The notes beneath the pieces were generated by a model. The model did not search any database. It was not told where the DNA came from and worked only from the letters and a program-made list of their open reading frames with translations. From Bacteroidales bacterium UBA1189 (GTDB taxonomy: Bacteria; Bacteroidota; Bacteroidia; Bacteroidales; Bacteroidaceae), in contig DBYJ01000031.1 of assembly GCA_002309805.1 (NCBI GenBank), positions 1 to 60,560 of the forward strand: a stretch of DNA of 60,560 nucleotides, in the 5' to 3' direction. This document shows, piece by piece, positions 53,377-60,560 of this stretch; the stretch's first letter is position 1; every line of letters begins with the position of its first letter. The translations under genes and the position numbers were made by a program.

Positions 53377-55716
53377 ATGCGTCGTACGATTGTTCGGATA
53401 CTTTGGGCGTTGCTGGCTGCTGGCATACTGGCCATGGCCGTCATCTTCTTTGCCATAAACAAAGGGTGGATAGGCTACGTCCCTCCGGTGGAAGACCTTG
53501 AGAATCCTGAGTATAAATTTGCCTCGCAGATTATCTCTGTTGACGGCGTCCAGCTGGGTACCTTCAGCTACAGCGGTGAGAATCGCGTTTGGGTCGATTA
53601 CGAGGAGCTTGCGCCTTGTCTCGTTAATGCCCTTATTGCCACGGAAGATGTCCGTTTTGGTAAGCATAGCGGCATCGACTTGCGTTCGCTCGTTCGTGCC
53701 GTCGTCAAGCGCGGTGTACTCCGCCAACACACGGCGGGCGGTGGAAGTACTCTCACTCAGCAGCTTGCTAAGCAGCTTTATACCGAGGTGGCAGGCAGTT
53801 CACTCGAGCGTCTGTTCCAGAAACCCATCGAGTGGGTTATTGCCGTCAAGCTGGAAAAGTACTACACCAAAGAGGAAATCCTCACCATGTACCTCAATAA
53901 GTACGATTTCGGCAACAACGCCATCGGCATCAAGACCGCCACGAACACCTACTTCGCCAAGGAGCCTTCGGAGCTCTCACCCGAAGAGGCAGCTACGCTG
54001 GTGGGCATGTGCAAGAATTCGTCGCTCTACAACCCCATCCGCCGTCCTGAGCTGTCGCGTCAGCGCCGCGATGTCGTGCTCGGCCAAATGGAGAAGAACG
54101 GTTACATTTCCCATGAGGAGGCTGACGAATATCGTGCCAAGGATCTCGTCCTCAACTACCGTCGTGTTGACCATAAGACGGGCCTTGCTCCCTATTTCCG
54201 CGAATATTTGCGCGGTGTGATGACGGCCACGAAGCCCGAACGCAAGAACTACCGCGGCTGGCAGGAGCAAAAGTGGTATGAGGATAGTATCGATTGGGCC
54301 ACCAATCCTCTTTATGGCTGGTGCAACAAGAATCTGAAGAAGGACGGCAAGCCCTACAACGTCTATACCGATGGTTTGAAGATTCACGTCACCATCGACA
54401 GTCGCATGCAGCGCTATGCCGAAGAGGCGGTCGACGAACACATCAAGGGCTATCTACAGCCCCGTTTCTTCAAGGCCAAACAGGGAAAGAAGAATGCTCC
54501 CTACGACAAGTTGTCGAAGAGCGAGATTGAGGCTAGCTTAACGCGGGCCATGACGCAAACGGAGCGCTACCGTCAGATGACGAAGGCGGGATTCTCCGAA
54601 GCCGCCATCCGCGACTCGTTTGACGTTGTTCAGCCCATGCAGCTCTATTCCTACGATCGAGGCTACATCGATACTATCATGAGCCCTATGGACTCCATCC
54701 GCTATTATAAGCACTTCCTCCGCTGCGGTTTCATGTCAATGGATGCTCTCACGGGCCATGTGAAAGCCTATGTGGGCGGCCCCGACTTCTCCCATTTCCA
54801 ATACGATATGGTCATGCAGGGACGTCGTCAGGTGGGTTCCACCATCAAGCCTTTTCTTTATACGCTGGCTATGGAGAACGGCTTCTCACCCTGTGATCAG
54901 ATGCGCTATGGCCCTCAGACACTCCTCACCGAGGACGGTCGAGTATGGAGTCCCCGCGATGGTGGCCACAGCTCCATGATTGGGCAGATTGTCAGTCTTA
55001 AGTGGGGGCTCTCCCGCAGTAGTAACTGGGTGTCTGCTTGGCTGATGAGCAAGCTCAATCCCTATGCCTTCGTAGAGATGATTCACCAGTTCGGCGTTCG
55101 AAACCGCGATATCCCTCCCACGCTCTCACTCTGCCTTGGCTCGTGCGACATCAGCGTGGGCGAGATGGTTGGTGCCTACAGCGCCTTCCCCAATAACGGC
55201 ATCCGTACCGAGCCTGTCTTTGTTTCCAAGATTGAGGACAACGAGGGTAACATCGTCGCCACCTTCTCGCCGAAAACCTACGAGGTGATCAGTCGCGAAG
55301 GCTCCTATAAGATGATTGACATGATGCGCGCTGTGGTCGACCAAGGCACGGGCGGACGTTTGCGTTTCCGCTACGGACTGAAGGCTCCTATCGCCGGCAA
55401 GACCGGTACCACCAATACCAACTCCGACGGTTGGTTCATGGGCTATACCCCCAGTCTGGTGAGCGGCTGCTGGGTGGGAGGCGAAGACCGCGACATTCAC
55501 TTCTCCTCCATGTCTGACGGTCAAGGTGCGGCCATGGCACTGCCCGTGTGGGCCATTTACATGACGAAAGTTTATGCCGATCCGTCGCTGGGCTACTCGC
55601 AGTCTGAGACCTTCGACATCCCTGCCGGCTTCAACCCCTGTGGGACGGGCGCTAATCTTCCCGTCGCTGCCGACATTGTCCCTGCTGATGTCTCCATCGA
55701 CGATTTGTTCGACTGA
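53377..55716 (+). CDS. Penicillin-binding protein 1A (bifunctional transglycosylase/transpeptidase)
   Basis: The product is 779 aa. One membrane anchor (residues 8-28) precedes the GT51 domain: ATEDVRFGKHSGID with catalytic Glu90, GGSTLTQQLAKQLY (122-135), and KYYTKEEILTMYLNKYDFGN. The transpeptidase domain has Ser488-Thr-Ile-Lys491 in GSTIKPF, Ser548-Ser-Asn550 and Lys675-Thr-Gly-Thr. All catalytic residues of both activities are present, so it should polymerise glycan strands and crosslink peptides in the periplasm. A segment at 360-445 between the domains is richer in charged residues than usual. The promoter lies directly upstream, and the M16 gene follows after 4 bp. Confidence 0.95.
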   Translation: MRRTIVRILWALLAAGILAMAVIFFAINKGWIGYVPPVEDLENPEYKFASQIISVDGVQLGTFSYSGENRVWVDYEELAPCLVNALIATEDVRFGKHSGIDLRSLVRAVVKRGVLRQHTAGGGSTLTQQLAKQLYTEVAGSSLERLFQKPIEWVIAVKLEKYYTKEEILTMYLNKYDFGNNAIGIKTATNTYFAKEPSELSPEEAATLVGMCKNSSLYNPIRRPELSRQRRDVVLGQMEKNGYISHEEADEYRAKDLVLNYRRVDHKTGLAPYFREYLRGVMTATKPERKNYRGWQEQKWYEDSIDWATNPLYGWCNKNLKKDGKPYNVYTDGLKIHVTIDSRMQRYAEEAVDEHIKGYLQPRFFKAKQGKKNAPYDKLSKSEIEASLTRAMTQTERYRQMTKAGFSEAAIRDSFDVVQPMQLYSYDRGYIDTIMSPMDSIRYYKHFLRCGFMSMDALTGHVKAYVGGPDFSHFQYDMVMQGRRQVGSTIKPFLYTLAMENGFSPCDQMRYGPQTLLTEDGRVWSPRDGGHSSMIGQIVSLKWGLSRSSNWVSAWLMSKLNPYAFVEMIHQFGVRNRDIPPTLSLCLGSCDISVGEMVGAYSAFPNNGIRTEPVFVSKIEDNEGNIVATFSPKTYEVISREGSYKMIDMMRAVVDQGTGGRLRFRYGLKAPIAGKTGTTNTNSDGWFMGYTPSLVSGCWVGGEDRDIHFSSMSDGQGAAMALPVWAIYMTKVYADPSLGYSQSETFDIPAGFNPCGTGANLPVAADIVPADVSIDDLFD

Positions 55717-55720
55717 ATTA

Positions 55721-57034
55721 ATGATATCAACGAGCCTACAAGTCAACAGGTCGATTAGCGAAATCGGCTATCCCCGGCATGTTGACTTGTTGACGTGTGG
55801 ACTTGTTGACCATAGAATTTCCTCCCTCCGCAGTAGTGCTGTGCCTGCTGTGCGTCTGGATATTGTCGTCCCTGCAGGGCAGGCTGAGCAGGAACGTCTG
55901 CTGCAAGCTCTCTTCACCAACCGTCTGCTGCGCGAGGGTACGGCCGACCACTCCGCCGCTGTGCTGGCCGAACGCCTTGACCATCTTGGGGCATGGCTCG
56001 AGCTCAGTGTCGCCGTCCATCATAGCTTCGTCACCCTCTACACGCTTCGCCGTCACGTCCCTGAAACCTTTCGTCTGGTGCGCGACATGCTGCTGCACCC
56101 CACTTTCCCCGAAGATCGTTTCGAAGTCGTCCGGCAGAACAACCTCAGTCAATATCTTGTGGGGCGTCAGCGGGGCGATGTCGTGGCACGGCGCCTGTTT
56201 GCCACCGCGGTCTATGGCCCTCAGCACCCCTGTGGACGCTTTGCTGACGAGGTGGACTACCGCGCCCTTACCCTCGACGACCTTGTCCGCTTCCATGGCG
56301 CCCACTACCGCCCATCGGCCTTCACCCTCTTCCTCTCTGGCGATGTGGATGACGAAGTCGAGGGATTAGCAGCAGAGATGAAGACCCCATCCCCGCTCCC
56401 TTATGAAGGGGAGAGCCTTGCAAATGTTCACGAGCTGCACGCCAGCCACCCCTCCCTTGAGGGAGACGTTGGGAGTGAGCCTTCCTGCTATCCTCTTTCC
56501 ACCGCGCAGCAGGACAGCATTCGCATGGGCGGTCTGATGATGGACGTAGGATCTGATGATTACTACCTTATGCGTATCGTTACCGCCATCCTCGGCGGCT
56601 ATTTCGGTAGCCGTCTCATGCGCATCGTTCGTGAGCAGCAGGGGTTGACCTACGGCATCAATGCCGACCTCTTCACCAACACCCGTCAAGTGCTGTTTGT
56701 GGTGAGCAGCGAAGCTGCCGCCGGTCATGGATGCGAGGTTGTCGATGAGGTGCGCCGCCAATGCTGCCGGCTTTGCGATGAGCCCGTCCCCGCCGATGAA
56801 CTGGAGCGTGTCAGGGGCTACATGCTGGGCGAAATCTATCGCAATTACGAAGGCGTCTACAATCTTGTCGATGCCCACATCTACGCCCATACGCTCGGCC
56901 TGCCGCCCGATCATCTGCAACGCACCATCGACACTATCCGCACCGCTACCTCCGACGCCCTTCTCGCTGTTGCCCGCCGCTGGCTTTGCCCCGACCGCTT
57001 TCATACCGTCATCGTCACCCCAAAGGAGGCGTAA
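55721..57034 (+). CDS. M16-like (insulinase family) protein without the zinc motif
   Basis: The product is 437 aa from ATG 55721, 4 bp after the PBP1A stop. The M16 fold is recognisable from TFPEDRFEVVRQNNLSQYL, the domain swap region DDLVRFHGAHYRPSAFTLFL, and LGGYFGSRLMRIVREQQGLT, the second-domain signature with conserved Arg and Tyr. Where active members have HxxEH, this protein has ALFTNRLLREGTADHSA (residues 63-79), so it should be inactive by itself. It has no signal peptide. Active M16B enzymes often work with a dead partner, but no partner gene is adjacent. Residues about 221-262 are a Pro/Ser-rich insertion coded by an inverted-repeat element, and the first 40 residues contain GTTGACTT-type repeat sequence. 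Confidence 0.8.
   Translation: MISTSLQVNRSISEIGYPRHVDLLTCGLVDHRISSLRSSAVPAVRLDIVVPAGQAEQERLLQALFTNRLLREGTADHSAAVLAERLDHLGAWLELSVAVHHSFVTLYTLRRHVPETFRLVRDMLLHPTFPEDRFEVVRQNNLSQYLVGRQRGDVVARRLFATAVYGPQHPCGRFADEVDYRALTLDDLVRFHGAHYRPSAFTLFLSGDVDDEVEGLAAEMKTPSPLPYEGESLANVHELHASHPSLEGDVGSEPSCYPLSTAQQDSIRMGGLMMDVGSDDYYLMRIVTAILGGYFGSRLMRIVREQQGLTYGINADLFTNTRQVLFVVSSEAAAGHGCEVVDEVRRQCCRLCDEPVPADELERVRGYMLGEIYRNYEGVYNLVDAHIYAHTLGLPPDHLQRTIDTIRTATSDALLAVARRWLCPDRFHTVIVTPKEA
56381..56506. repeat. In-frame insertion of a hairpin-forming repeat in the M16 gene
   Basis: Within the M16 gene two short hairpins occur: CTCCCTTATGAAGGGGAG (56396-56413) and CTCCCTTGAGGGAG (56452-56465). Together they code for KTPSPLPYEG and HPSLEGDV, which break the fold between the two M16 domains. 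The CTCCCTT/AAGGGAG word looks like a dispersed REP-type element; no second copy is in this window. Confidence 0.55.
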
Positions 57035-57057
57035 TGCCCACGTCTTTCGTTCTTGTT

Positions 57058-57116
57058 AAATGACGCTGTCATTTATTTAAACGACCCTGTCATTTATATA
57101 AACGACGCTGTCGTTT
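57058..57116. repeat. Palindrome array E, 21-bp period, three units
   Basis: Three 17-bp units start at 57058 (AAATGACGCTGTCATTT), 57079 (AAACGACCCTGTCATTT) and 57100 (AAACGACGCTGTCGTTT), exactly 21 bp apart, with 4-bp spacers. Each is an inverted repeat with 7-bp arms, the middle one with one mismatch. Changes are compensatory between units 1 and 3 (ATGAC/GTCAT against ACGAC/GTCGT). It lies between the M16 gene and the MORN promoter. Confidence 0.92.
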
Positions 57117-57216
57117 TCCGTCGTCAGCTTCTTTTTTTTGTTGGGAATCCCGATAGAGTTGTGATGCCGCCAATCTGCGAAGTGAAATACGCTTTTTTGT
57201 TTTTTTCTTCCTTTTG

Positions 57217-57248
57217 TTTGGCCGTTTGCGGGGAAAGGGGTATCTTTG
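57217..57248 (+). promoter_or_regulatory. Promoter of the MORN gene unit
   Basis: TTTG at 57217-57220 and TATCTTTG at 57241-57248 are 20 nt apart, a full consensus match. The start codon GTG 57294 follows a leader of about 40 nt. Confidence 0.8.
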
Positions 57249-57293
57249 CAGTCATTTATATAATAATAAGGTTTACGATAAACGATTTCCAAA

Positions 57294-58514
57294 GTGACTA
57301 AGAAACGCCTATATATCCTTCTTCCTGTCTTTTTCGTGATGCTGATGGGGATATCGGCTGCCGATGCAGCTACCCCGCAGGTGGCAGACGGCGATACCGT
57401 TAAAGGGAAGACTATCCACTTGCACGACGGCTCAACCTATCAAGGCGAGTCCATCCTCGGCCTTGTGCCTAACGGACGGGGTGAGTTGACACGCGAGGGC
57501 GGCGAACGCTATGTGGGACAGTTTGTTCACGGCAAGCGGCAGGGCGAAGGCACTTGTTACTACCGCGACGGCAGCCGCTACGAGGGCAACTGGGAACAGG
57601 ATCGTCCGCAGGGGCGTGGCACACGCTTCTTTCCCAACGGCGATCGCTATGTCGGCCAGTGGCAGGGCGGCGAAATCGACGGCTACGGCACGCTGTTTTA
57701 TGCGGGCGGCGATGCCTACTCGGGGTTGTGGGAGCGCGGCGTACGCTCTGGCCAGGGTACCTACACCTGGACGGGTACGGGCGCCTATTATATGGGCGGC
57801 TGGAAGGACAATCTCCGCGACGGTGAGGGGATGATGACTTATCCTGACGGCAGTCGCTACGAAGGCAACTGGCGTGGTGGAAAGCGTCACGGGCAGGGAA
57901 AGGCCACCTTCTCCGACAGCGCCCGTTATGAGGGACAGTGGTACAACGACGTTATGCACGGTCACGGCACCTACCGTTTCGCCAATGGCGATGTCTACAC
58001 GGGCGACTACATCCGCGGACAGCGCACGGGCGACGGCGTCTATACGTTCGTCTCGGGCGACATCTATAATGGTCACATGGACGATGGCGTCATGCAGGGC
58101 GAGGGATTGATGAGTTTCATCCTCGGCGGCAGCTACGATGGTCACTGGGTGGCCGGACGCTTCGACGGCATGGGCACCTACAGCACCTCCGACGGTGGCA
58201 GCTACAAGGGTATGTGGCATGCGGGACTTCCTCACGGACACGGGCGGCTCATCGACCCCAAGACGCACCACCGCTTCGAGGGCGAGTTTGTCCACGGACG
58301 CCGCACGGGGCTTTTCAACGAGTATGACGAAGAGGGCTCCTTCGTGCAGCAGATTTCCTTCAACGACAGCAGCATTGTCTTCCGCGGCTATCCGCTGATG
58401 GATGACGAAGAGGGCGGAGATGAAGAGGACGATGGTGAAGGCGAGGGCGAAGGCGACTACATCGACGATGGCTCCAACGCCGACGTCCCCGATGAAGGAG
58501 AGGGAGAGGAATGA
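57294..58514 (+). CDS. Exported MORN-repeat protein with acidic tail
   Basis: The product is 406 aa from GTG 57294, the only start that includes the signal peptide (VFFVMLMGISAADAA). Thirteen MORN units of about 23 residues follow from residue 48 to 365, with the pattern YxGxWxxGxxxGxGxxxxxxG (for example YEGNWEQDRPQGRGT and YVGQWQGGEIDGYGT). Units 2-12 are regular; the first and last are degenerate. The last 35 residues are almost only Asp, Glu and Gly (EEGGDEEDDGEGEGEG). MORN arrays form a long twisted beta sheet that can bind lipid or protein. A secreted version ending in a polyacidic tail suggests metal or surface binding, but function is unknown. Confidence 0.85.
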   Translation: MTKKRLYILLPVFFVMLMGISAADAATPQVADGDTVKGKTIHLHDGSTYQGESILGLVPNGRGELTREGGERYVGQFVHGKRQGEGTCYYRDGSRYEGNWEQDRPQGRGTRFFPNGDRYVGQWQGGEIDGYGTLFYAGGDAYSGLWERGVRSGQGTYTWTGTGAYYMGGWKDNLRDGEGMMTYPDGSRYEGNWRGGKRHGQGKATFSDSARYEGQWYNDVMHGHGTYRFANGDVYTGDYIRGQRTGDGVYTFVSGDIYNGHMDDGVMQGEGLMSFILGGSYDGHWVAGRFDGMGTYSTSDGGSYKGMWHAGLPHGHGRLIDPKTHHRFEGEFVHGRRTGLFNEYDEEGSFVQQISFNDSSIVFRGYPLMDDEEGGDEEDDGEGEGEGDYIDDGSNADVPDEGEGEE

Positions 58515-58543
58515 GAAAAATGAATAATAAACTGTAAGATGAT

Positions 58544-58993
58544 ATGATACTTGATTCTCTTGAAAACCTTGGCAATTATGCCGCGCTGAATCCCTTGTTT
58601 GCAGAGGCTGTCCGCTTCCTGCGTGATACGAATCTTGCTGCCTTGGAGCCTGGCAAGATTGTGCTTGAGCCCGACAAGCTCATTGTGAACGTCAATGCCA
58701 TCCCTCCCAAGACGGCTGACGAAGCTAAGTTGGAGACGCATGTGGAGTATATCGATATCCAGGTGCCCATCACGGCTGAAGAGACCATGGGCTATACACC
58801 GGCAGAAGACCTCCCCGAGGCTCCTTACGATGCTGCCGTCGACATGGCGCTTTATCCCGGGCGCGCTGCCAACTACTTTACCTTGAAGCCCGGCATGTTT
58901 GCCATCTTCTTCCCTGCTGACGGCCATGCCCCCGGCATCACCCCGACGGGACTGAAGAAAATCATCATCAAGGTGAAAGTATCCGCGATTTGA
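58544..58993 (+). CDS. YhcH/YjgK/YiaL family protein
   Basis: The product is 149 aa. The family signature is complete: LETHVEYIDIQ with Glu64, His66, Tyr69 and Asp71, then EETMGY, and FFPADGHAPGI with His128. These residues form a metal site in a cupin-like barrel. Members occur with sialic acid, other sugar-acid or biofilm genes (TabA, YhcH), and the catalysed reaction is unclear for most. It follows the MORN gene by 29 bp and precedes the branching enzyme by 33 bp, so all three may be co-transcribed. Confidence 0.92.
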   Translation: MILDSLENLGNYAALNPLFAEAVRFLRDTNLAALEPGKIVLEPDKLIVNVNAIPPKTADEAKLETHVEYIDIQVPITAEETMGYTPAEDLPEAPYDAAVDMALYPGRAANYFTLKPGMFAIFFPADGHAPGITPTGLKKIIIKVKVSAI

Positions 58994-59026
58994 TAATTTA
59001 CGATTGATAGACGATTAAAAGATATT

Positions 59027-60560
59027 ATGCTGAATCTCATCAAGAACGACCCTTGGCTGAAACCTTACGAGGCTGCCATCGAAGGACGATACGACTACTA
59101 CTGCCAGCGCCTGCAGACGCTGACGGAGAAGGGACACCGCACGCTGACGGAGTTTGCCAACGGCCATCTCTGGTATGGCCTCCATCGCACCGACGACGGC
59201 GGCTGGGTGTTCCGCGAGTGGGCTCCCAACGCCACGGCCATCTGGCTGGTGGGCGACTTCAACGACTGGCAGCGCCGTGACGAATACCGCCTGACGCGGC
59301 TCAATCCCCATGGCGACTGGGAGGTGACGCTGCCCGACGAGGCTCTCCGCCACGGCCAGCACTACAAGATGCTGGTGGAGTGGAACGGCGGCAGCGGCGA
59401 GCGCATCCCTGCTTTTGCCCAGCGCGTGGTGCAGGATGCGGCAACGGCCATTTTCAGTGCCCAGGTGTGGGACCCGCGTGTGGCTACTTATAAGTGGAGG
59501 AAGAAGACGTTCCGCCCGCGCCGCGACCCGCTGCTCATCTACGAGTGCCACATCGGCATGGCGCAGGACGAGGAGCGTGTGGGCACCTTCAACGAATTCC
59601 GCGAGCGGGTGCTGCCCCGCGTGGTCAAGGCGGGGTACAACTGCATCCAAGTCATGGCCATTCAGGAGCATCCTTACTACGGCTCGTTCGGCTACCACGT
59701 CAGCAACTTCTTTGCCCCTTCCAGCCGCTTCGGCACCCCCGAGGAGCTGAAGGAGCTCATCGACGAGGCTCATCGTCAGGGCGTCAGCGTCATCATGGAT
59801 CTCGTGCACAGCCATGCCGTGAAGAACGAGAACGAGGGCCTCGGCCTCCTTGCCGGCGACCCCTGTCAGTACTTCTACAGCGGCGACCGTCGTGAGCACC
59901 GCCAGTGGGACAGCCTCTGCTTCAACTACGGCAGCGACGACGTCTGCCACTTCCTGCTTTCGAATTGCAAGTACTGGATGGACGAGTTCCACTTCGATGG
60001 TTTCCGCTTCGACGGCGTCACCTCGATGATATACCTCGACCACGGCCTCGGCACAGCCTACACCGACTACAGCGCCTACTACAACGGTGGTCAGGATGGC
60101 GACGCCATCTGCTACCTGACGCTGGCCAACGCCCTGATTCACGAAGTCAACCCCGCCGCCATCACCATTGCCGAGGAGGTGAGCGGCATGCCCGGACTGG
60201 CTGCCCCCATCGCCGACGGCGGCTATGGCTTCGACTACCGCATGGCCATGAACATCCCCGACTACTGGATTAAGGTTATCAAGGAGCGCGTTGACGAGGA
60301 CTGGAAGCCCACGTCGCTCTTCTGGGAGGTCACCAACCGCCGTGCCGACGAGCACACCGTCTCCTACGCCGAGAGCCACGACCAGGCGCTGGTGGGCGAC
60401 AAGACCATCATCTTCCGTCTGGTGGATGCCGACATGTACTGGCACTTTGCCAAGGGCGACGAGAACTACACCGTCAGTCGCGGTATCGCCCTGCACAAGA
60501 TGATACGCCTGCTCACCGCCTCCACCATCAACGGCGCCTACCTCAACTTCATGGGCAACG
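59027..60560 (+). CDS. glgB: 1,4-alpha-glucan branching enzyme (GH13), partial at window end
   Basis: The reading frame runs from ATG 59027 (MLNLIKNDPWLKPYEAAIEG) to the window edge, giving 511 codons without a stop. The N-terminal CBM48-like domain has FREWAPNATAIWLVGDFNDW. In the GH13 barrel, IYECHIGMAQ, YYGSFGYHVSNFFAPSSRFG, DLVHSHAV, HFDGFRFDGVTSM (nucleophile Asp in FRFDGV), IAEEVSGMPG (acid/base Glu) and AESHDQALVGDK are all present. DGFRFDGVTSM and SHDQALVGDK are typical of the eukaryotic-like branching enzyme group (GH13_8), which Bacteroidales often carry. It makes alpha-1,6 branches in glycogen. About 150-170 residues are expected beyond the edge. Confidence 0.95.
   Translation, partial: MLNLIKNDPWLKPYEAAIEGRYDYYCQRLQTLTEKGHRTLTEFANGHLWYGLHRTDDGGWVFREWAPNATAIWLVGDFNDWQRRDEYRLTRLNPHGDWEVTLPDEALRHGQHYKMLVEWNGGSGERIPAFAQRVVQDAATAIFSAQVWDPRVATYKWRKKTFRPRRDPLLIYECHIGMAQDEERVGTFNEFRERVLPRVVKAGYNCIQVMAIQEHPYYGSFGYHVSNFFAPSSRFGTPEELKELIDEAHRQGVSVIMDLVHSHAVKNENEGLGLLAGDPCQYFYSGDRREHRQWDSLCFNYGSDDVCHFLLSNCKYWMDEFHFDGFRFDGVTSMIYLDHGLGTAYTDYSAYYNGGQDGDAICYLTLANALIHEVNPAAITIAEEVSGMPGLAAPIADGGYGFDYRMAMNIPDYWIKVIKERVDEDWKPTSLFWEVTNRRADEHTVSYAESHDQALVGDKTIIFRLVDADMYWHFAKGDENYTVSRGIALHKMIRLLTASTINGAYLNFMGN

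Noticed and set aside
36060..57116. The 21-bp arrays as CRISPR
   Set aside because: Period is only 21-22 bp, spacers are 4-10 bp and AT-rich, repeats are not identical and no cas gene is present.
57432..58295. A 287-codon minus-strand frame opposite the MORN gene
   Set aside because: It simply reflects the repetitive Gly/Arg-rich MORN codons; no start signal or family match.
59015..60496. A 493-codon open frame on the minus strand opposite the branching enzyme gene
   Set aside because: It is low-complexity (Val/Ala/His-rich), has no recognisable domain, and mirrors a plus-strand frame with every GH13 motif in order. GC-rich codon use leaves the opposite strand open.

Overview
The window reads as a chromosomal segment of a Bacteroidales bacterium, most likely a Prevotella-like member of the Prevotellaceae. 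The basis is the Bacteroidetes promoter signature (TTTG, then about 20 nt, then TAnnTTTG) in front of most transcription units, an Mfa/FimA-type fimbrial operon, many short-signal lipoproteins, surface proteins ending in a type IX secretion (T9SS)-like C-terminal domain, a class II xylose isomerase, and polysaccharide hydrolases (GH2, GH127). No tRNA, rRNA, IS element, integrase or CRISPR array is visible. The species cannot be fixed from this sequence alone.

Layout. 1-1750: an orphan fimbrillin-like lipoprotein, a 22-bp-period palindrome array and a bidirectional terminator. 1769-5621 (minus): an MscS-type channel followed by a GH127-type beta-L-arabinofuranosidase. 5770-5977: a GC-rich, multibranched candidate RNA of unknown class. 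6238-31673 (plus): one long fimbrial operon in the order DUF3575 protein, DUF3868/OmpA-like protein, major subunit, anchor, accessory subunit, then two copies of a two-gene module (tip-like lipoprotein plus a giant secreted protein of 2069 or 3011 aa). 32115-35987: a TlpA-like lipoprotein, dnaK, and divergent recA. 36240-46185 (minus): a double sensor kinase, response regulator, AbgT-like membrane protein, GH2 hydrolase, xylulokinase and xylose isomerase. 46292-53182: a SpoU/TrmH methyltransferase, a GH2 beta-glucuronidase-like enzyme, an HD hydrolase, a uracil-DNA glycosylase-like protein, a cytochrome c assembly protein and a porin-like protein. 53377 to the end: penicillin-binding protein 1A, a catalytically dead-looking M16 protein, an exported MORN protein, a YhcH-type protein and a glycogen branching enzyme cut by the window edge.

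How the genes may work together. In the fimbrial operon the likely roles are shaft, anchor, accessory subunit and two alternative or cooperating tips, each tip lipoprotein lying directly before its own giant adhesin. The 36-46 kb block looks like a signal-responsive sugar-catabolic locus in which a surface lipoprotein GH2 releases sugar and XylA/XylB feed xylose to the pentose phosphate pathway. That link is inferred from gene order only.

The two strongest novelty candidates are the duplicated tip/giant module and a set of five intergenic arrays (near 1.6, 31.8, 36.1, 47.2 and 57.1 kb). These arrays share an exact 21- or 22-bp period, mostly with a dyad-symmetric unit, but each uses an entirely different word. 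The structured RNA near 5.8 kb is the third.
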